Source of the DNA: Clostridiales bacterium UBA1234
GTDB taxonomy: Bacteria > Bacillota > Clostridia > TANB77 > UBA1234
NCBI GenBank assembly: GCA_002308995.1
Contig: DBWQ01000008.1
Coordinates: forward strand, 38,847-66,115
Reading direction: 5' to 3'
Length of the DNA stretch: 27,269 bases
Made by a program: the position numbers and the translations under genes
Part shown: positions 23,925 through 27,269 of the stretch, in pieces
Layout of the letters: each line of letters opens with the position of its first letter
How positions within the stretch are numbered: position 1 is the first letter of the stretch
Notes under the pieces: generated by a model
Told to the model about the DNA's origin: nothing
Seen by the model: the letters and a program-made list of their open reading frames with translations, nothing else
The model's database searches: none

Positions 23925-24928
23925 TTTTTATCAAAATCCTCTTTCTTAATGGTATACACATAACAATTGCCATTATTAATAATAAAGAAGACCGCTCTAT
24001 CTTTTTCGTACCTAAGGTTGATTGGTTCCCTAATGCTATTATAGACATTCACTAAGTCTTCAAATGATTCAACATCAAGGACACCACCTTCCTTCATGCT
24101 GGCATTTTGCACCCTGACAATCATTCCCTCGTAGTTACTACAAATCTTCTTGACAGCTTTACGATAAGAAAAGAATTTCGTTCTATACTTAATAATTAGA
24201 ATACACTGGAATACGAAATAGAAAAACAATACAATACTGATTAAGAATAGTAGTTTCATGTACAGCTGCATTTTTTCTCTTTCTGCATTCTTCGTAATAA
24301 TCTCTTTTTCTATATTACTATTATTCACATCAATCGTACCTTCAATCGCAAGTTCAGAAAGCGGCATGGTAAGACTAACTTTAGAGTCTATATTCATACT
24401 GTCATTTCTGTCATTGACGCGCACATCACCTGTCACATCTAAATAAACGATTAACGTTGAATCAGCAGAAATCCCATACTCAGTTATAAAACTTTGTAAA
24501 AGCTCATTAAATCTTTGATAATCAATTTTTTGCGATAAAGTTGTCTCATAGTTTTTCCTATTGGTAATCACATCCGTTTGTTTATCCACTAAAGTGAACG
24601 TTTTTGTCCAATAGTTACCCTCCTCATGGTTCTTTTTATCAGCTCTAATTTGTGCATTTAGCTGATAATTGATTGTTCCAGAAACAGCATTATTAAAATG
24701 AACCTTATACGCAAAATCCGCATTGATATAATCAATTAAACTCGTAATATATGTTTTACCTTCTTCTAAATAAGGTGAATCAAAGAAACTATTTTCTTTT
24801 AAGAAAACTTTGTAGCCGACGGAATTATCTTCTTTGTATGAATACTTGGTGTTTTCTGGTGCTTTAAACCCAATTCTATACGAAACAATTCCTGTAATCA
24901 ATGCTACAATTACCATCACAAAGCACAT
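23921..24928 (-). CDS. Membrane protein resembling DUF5305
   Basis: A 335-residue protein with an N-terminal membrane segment (residues 2-18), an extracellular region of about 200 residues and a second membrane segment at 221-246, followed by a cytosolic tail of about 90 residues. The outside part (VGYKVFLKENSFFDSPYLEE, KTYITSLIDYINADFAYKV) resembles DUF5305, a family I recall beside SipW/archaeal-type signal peptidases; this is from memory and not checked. The tail (VRVQNASMKEGGVLDVESFE..RYEKDRAVFFIINNGNCYVY) looks like a small alpha/beta fold. The ATG at 24928 has no well-spaced ribosome binding site and is preceded in frame by ATT GTT AAG AAA ACT, so the true start may be non-standard. It lies 30 bp after sipW and overlaps the Hint gene by ATGA. 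Confidence 0.75.
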   Translation of the reverse strand: MCFVMVIVALITGIVSYRIGFKAPENTKYSYKEDNSVGYKVFLKENSFFDSPYLEEGKTYITSLIDYINADFAYKVHFNNAVSGTINYQLNAQIRADKKNHEEGNYWTKTFTLVDKQTDVITNRKNYETTLSQKIDYQRFNELLQSFITEYGISADSTLIVYLDVTGDVRVNDRNDSMNIDSKVSLTMPLSELAIEGTIDVNNSNIEKEIITKNAEREKMQLYMKLLFLISIVLFFYFVFQCILIIKYRTKFFSYRKAVKKICSNYEGMIVRVQNASMKEGGVLDVESFEDLVNVYNSIREPINLRYEKDRAVFFIINNGNCYVYTIKKEDFDKK

Positions 24929-24958
24929 AGTTTTCTTAACAATTCCACCGTCTCAAAG

Positions 24959-26104
24959 TTACTCACCTCCAATCAATTCATTAAATAGAACGGTTGGATA
25001 CCCCACATACTTAACGGTGCTTCTTGCAACCCCTCTCACATCTTCAAAAACAGCATAGCCAGAATCTGTGCCCTTGTTAGCATCTCCTTTGGTATAGAAA
25101 GCCTTACCAAATGGTGTAATCGTGATTCGATTCACCCTATGCGCAACAATTCTATCATCACGCTTAAAAACAAGGACATCTCCAATAAAAATATCATTTT
25201 CATCATTAATCTTTTCAAAAATGATGGCATCTCCTCTTGCAAAAGAAGGTACCATAGAGTCAGATGCCACCGCAATCATTTGGTAATCATAAATACCAGA
25301 TACCAATACTACCAAAACCACTAGTAATACAAATGTTGGTATCATAGCAAACCCTAATATAACTTTTGCAACATTATGAGAGTTTCTTCTAGCATCATTT
25401 GCAAAATGAATACTTCTATTGAGTGTGATAAAAATAACAACCGGCATAACAATATTAAATGCACCATATAAATAATTTCCCAAATCTGTCATAATTGGGA
25501 TGACATAAAGGTACAAATTCATAATCAACTTGTACACAAGATTTGGCAGTAATCCAAATTGGTATGTTATATAGCTACTTAAAAGCTCTTGTGCAATTGC
25601 CGGACAAACCACAACACAAATGAACACAAAAACTCCATAGCCATCTATCAATGTGGCATAGTTTGCGTTAATACATATATTAAAAAGAATCAAAAGCAAT
25701 GTTAAATAGTAAATGCCTTTTCGATCAAACGGATTACTTGAAATCAATAAAAACCTCAAATATTCCATAACAACCGTTAAAAAGAATGCCGGAATCAAGC
25801 CATTAAACCACTGACTTACATCGAGTGTAAAAAGTGTCTTGTTGAACCCAAGAGAAAGCCCTAGGAAAAAGACAATAATAAAATGAAATAGTAAAACAGA
25901 TATGATAATTCTGGTGGCTGACACTTTTAGAGCATTGCGATCCTTCTTGATGCCATACACCAATAAAGATGCAAATAACAAAGCGGCAATCCCAACAATA
26001 CTATAAAATTCTCGTTTTGCACCATTTGTGATAATGGCAACTGCCACTAATAAAATGGTTAGAAACAATTCAATTACATAGATACTTTTGGTCTTCTTAA
26101 GCAT
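24959..26104 (-). CDS. sipW: SipW/ER-type signal peptidase I with a large polytopic N-terminal domain
   Basis: The last 120 residues form an S26 signal peptidase of the SipW/ER type: catalytic Ser283 in ASDSMVPSFARGD, His322 in IVAHRVNRI where bacterial leader peptidases have Lys, and the downstream KGDANKGTD with Asp341 and Asp347. It should cut the SipW-type signals of the two exported proteins of this operon. The protein is unusual in length: 381 residues against about 190 for Bacillus SipW. The extra 250 residues contain about eight hydrophobic segments before the usual pre-catalytic anchor (VILGFAMIPTFVLLVVLVVL). The function of that part is unknown. GGAG lies 9 bases before the ATG at 26104, preferred over the codon at 26119. 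Confidence 0.92.
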   Translation of the reverse strand: MLKKTKSIYVIELFLTILLVAVAIITNGAKREFYSIVGIAALLFASLLVYGIKKDRNALKVSATRIIISVLLFHFIIVFFLGLSLGFNKTLFTLDVSQWFNGLIPAFFLTVVMEYLRFLLISSNPFDRKGIYYLTLLLILFNICINANYATLIDGYGVFVFICVVVCPAIAQELLSSYITYQFGLLPNLVYKLIMNLYLYVIPIMTDLGNYLYGAFNIVMPVVIFITLNRSIHFANDARRNSHNVAKVILGFAMIPTFVLLVVLVVLVSGIYDYQMIAVASDSMVPSFARGDAIIFEKINDENDIFIGDVLVFKRDDRIVAHRVNRITITPFGKAFYTKGDANKGTDSGYAVFEDVRGVARSTVKYVGYPTVLFNELIGGE

Positions 26105-26127
26105 ACACAAACTCTCCAAAATCGGAA

Positions 26128-26161
26128 GGCTATCTTACTATTTTTAAACAGCAAAATAGCC
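26128..26161 (-). other. Intercistronic hairpin between the TasA-like gene and sipW
   Basis: On the minus strand, GGCTATTTT pairs with AAGATAGCC around a 16-base loop. No T tract follows. It lies just after the stop of the small exported protein and before the sipW ribosome binding site, so it may stabilise the upstream message or limit expression of the downstream genes. Confidence 0.5.
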
Positions 26162-26178
26162 CTTTCATTATCTATTGA

Positions 26179-26760
26179 TTAGTTAACTTGAGAATAATCT
26201 AATTGACCAGTTACGTTAACCGTAACATCTCCTGATGGTAAATCAGCTTCAGCGGCTGGTTCAAGGTACTCTACTCTAACTTTCACAGGATGTGCTCCCC
26301 CTGCTGGAAGTGTAACACCGGTAATACCATCAGTAGTTGTTTCATACGTAGTGCCATTATTATATTGGATTGTATATTTTAGATACTTTTGTTGTGCAGC
26401 TGTTAATGTGCTCATGGTAATTTTATCTAATTTTGCATCAAAAGTACCATAGTTATGTGCTTTAATCGTTGCTTCATAATAGCTACCAGGTCTATTAAGA
26501 GTAACTGTAAAATCAAAATCGGTTGGTTCATTTGCTGTGGTCTTAAGTTCTCCTGAAGCATCAGAATCACCACTATGAGAAACTGAAATACCGCTATCTC
26601 CACTTTCCCATAATACAAGCCATTTAGCTGCTTTAACCTTAACGGTTCCATTAATATTAAGATTAGCAGAATATGCAGCGAAACCAACTGTCATAAGTAA
26701 AACGACAAGTAACAATAATACCAAAATACCCTTTTCTTTTTTGTTTGAATTTGTATTCAT
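26179..26760 (-). CDS. Small TasA/camelysin-like exported protein with SipW-type signal
   Basis: A 193-residue protein. Residues 1-35 form a typical SipW-dependent signal: charged NSNKKEK, hydrophobic ILVLLLLVVLLMTVGFAAYS, then ANLNINGTVKVKAAKW, the usual entry into the mature beta-sandwich. The rest is Thr/Gly/Asp-rich beta structure without cysteine (DFDFTVTLNRPGSYYEATIK, VKVRVEYLEPAAE, VTVNVTGQLDY). By analogy with TasA and camelysin it could form surface fibres or a matrix component. That is inference; overall sequence likeness to TasA is limited to the signal and fold pattern. AGGAGG is 9 bases before the ATG at 26760, the third codon of the longest frame. It is the first gene of the operon. 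Confidence 0.85.
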   Translation of the reverse strand: MNTNSNKKEKGILVLLLLVVLLMTVGFAAYSANLNINGTVKVKAAKWLVLWESGDSGISVSHSGDSDASGELKTTANEPTDFDFTVTLNRPGSYYEATIKAHNYGTFDAKLDKITMSTLTAAQQKYLKYTIQYNNGTTYETTTDGITGVTLPAGGAHPVKVRVEYLEPAAEADLPSGDVTVNVTGQLDYSQVN

Positions 26761-26787
26761 AATCATATTCCTCCTTTGTATAGTTTA

Positions 26788-26816
26788 ATTGTAAACTTTA
26801 CAAAAGAGAGTGTCAA
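26788..26816 (-). promoter_or_regulatory. Strong sigma-A promoter of the TasA-like/SipW/Hint operon
   Basis: On the minus strand, TTGACA (26811-26816), 17 bp, TACAAT (26788-26793). The -35 box is consensus and the -10 differs at one base. Confidence 0.88.
26789..26803. promoter_or_regulatory. Palindrome over the promoter spacer and -10; possible operator
   Basis: TTGTAAACTTTACAA is a perfect 7-1-7 inverted repeat inside the promoter. A repressor bound here would block RNA polymerase. The regulator is not known. Confidence 0.5.
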
Positions 26817-26904
26817 CATTTTTCGACATTTTTTTGAAATAACTTTCAATTTCAAATTATTTTTATTTTTCCCACTTTTGTGTTATTTATTCTACTAGAT
26901 TTAC

Positions 26905-26951
26905 ATCTAAAAAAAGAAAGCTAATGTAACAACACATCAGCTTTCTTTTTG
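26905..26951 (-). terminator. Terminator of the gene entering from the right edge
   Basis: On the minus strand, AAGAAAGCTGATGTGT pairs with ACATTAGCTTTCTT (one mismatch), followed by TTTTTAG. It lies 28 bp after the partial gene's stop. The rest of the 210 bp between that gene and the next holds only the promoter at 26788-26816 and A/T-rich DNA. Confidence 0.8.
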
Positions 26952-26978
26952 ATAATCAGCATGCTTGATACTCCTGTT

Positions 26979-27269
26979 TTACGTTACCAGATACTGATCA
27001 ATATCCTTCTTAATTTCCAGTGGTTCCTTTTCAACTTTTTCTTCTTCATTTTCTATTTCATTCTGACTGATATTAGATTCTATTTCTTCTTTCTTTTCTA
27101 AATCTTCTTCAACATTTTCTTTTTGATTTTCCATACCGTCTTCGTTTTGTATTTTTTCTACTTCTTCCTTTGTTTCTCCTGAAGGAACTACAGGTTTTAT
27201 AGGAGTTTCTCCTGATAAAACTTCTGTCTCAGTAGGAGTTGTTTCTCCTGATGGTATTACTGGTTCAGC
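26979..27269 (-). CDS. C-terminal part of a Pro/Glu-rich protein with SGET repeats (partial)
   Basis: An open frame enters at 27269 and ends at the TAA at 26979-26981, giving 96 residues. It begins AEPVIPSGETTPTETEVLSG and contains three SGET units spaced 11-13 residues apart (PSGETTP, LSGETP, PSGETKEE), followed by a highly acidic Glu/Lys/Asn stretch (EEDLEKKEEIESNISQNEIE) and the end LEIKKDIDQYLVT. The low-complexity composition fits a wall-spanning or linker tail. No signal or domain is visible because the start lies outside the window. The coding frame is supported by an absence of stops, the composition and a terminator just downstream. Confidence 0.7.
   Translation of the reverse strand, partial: AEPVIPSGETTPTETEVLSGETPIKPVVPSGETKEEVEKIQNEDGMENQKENVEEDLEKKEEIESNISQNEIENEEEKVEKEPLEIKKDIDQYLVT

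Noticed and set aside
24959..26104. CPBP-family membrane protease in the N-terminal part of SipW
   Set aside because: Only AQELLSSYI loosely resembles the EExxxR motif; the Arg, second Glu and the His motifs are missing.
26789..26803. Fur, Zur or PerR box at the SipW operon promoter
   Set aside because: The 7-1-7 symmetry fits, but the bases do not match any of those consensus boxes, so no regulator is named.

Overview
The window is a low-GC bacterial chromosome segment. Gene content and signals point to a Bacillota (Firmicutes) lineage: the SUF-type Fe-S operon with SufU, a CIRCE-controlled groESL, AGGAGG-type ribosome binding sites, sigma-A promoters with 16-17 bp spacers, SipW/TasA-type secretion genes, and A/T-rich intergenic DNA. 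TGA is used as a stop (for example in several ATGA start/stop overlaps), so the Mycoplasma-type code does not apply. I cannot assign a genus; an uncultured gut-type Clostridia/Bacilli relative is an inference. No tRNA, rRNA, CRISPR array, insertion sequence or phage gene was seen.

Region 1 (35-9679, minus strand) is a long operon for sulfur and Fe-S metabolism and tRNA modification. From promoter to end it reads: a DtxR/MntR-like regulator, sufC, sufB, sufD, sufS, sufU, mnmA, a frameshifted site-2 protease gene, tsaD and a metallophosphoesterase. The regulator overlaps sufC by ATGA, has lost nearly all canonical metal ligands of its family and carries three cysteines in its tail. A perfect palindrome sits on the operon start, which suggests autoregulation by an Fe-S-sensing repressor. 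Four loose gene junctions (metallophosphoesterase/tsaD, mnmA/sufU, sufS/sufD, sufB/sufC) each hold a long imperfect inverted repeat of about 115-200 bp. Two of these share the same apical module, while the remaining junctions are tight.

Region 2 (9690-16758, minus strand) is housekeeping plus poorly known genes: a small membrane protein and a Nudix hydrolase, lysS, two membrane-anchored hypothetical proteins, greA, an uncharacterised 287-residue protein, and a secreted GH18 protein. Region 3 (16868-18356, plus strand) is an nfeD-SPFH pair. Region 4 (18372-20385, minus strand) is groES-groEL with promoter and CIRCE. Region 5 (20479-21512, plus strand) is a lone unrecognised gene with its own promoter and terminator.

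Region 6 (21525-26816, minus strand) is the most unusual part. It is a four-gene operon with a strong promoter and an overlapping palindrome, encoding a small TasA/camelysin-like protein with a SipW-type signal, a SipW/ER-type signal peptidase carrying a large extra polytopic N-terminal domain, a membrane protein resembling DUF5305, and a 787-residue SipW-type secreted protein that contains Fn3-like and Hint (Hedgehog/intein-type) domains. This looks like a dedicated surface-fibre or matrix export system whose large substrate may process itself on the cell surface. Region 7 (26905-27269) holds a terminator and the C-terminal end of a Pro/Glu-rich protein that continues beyond the window.
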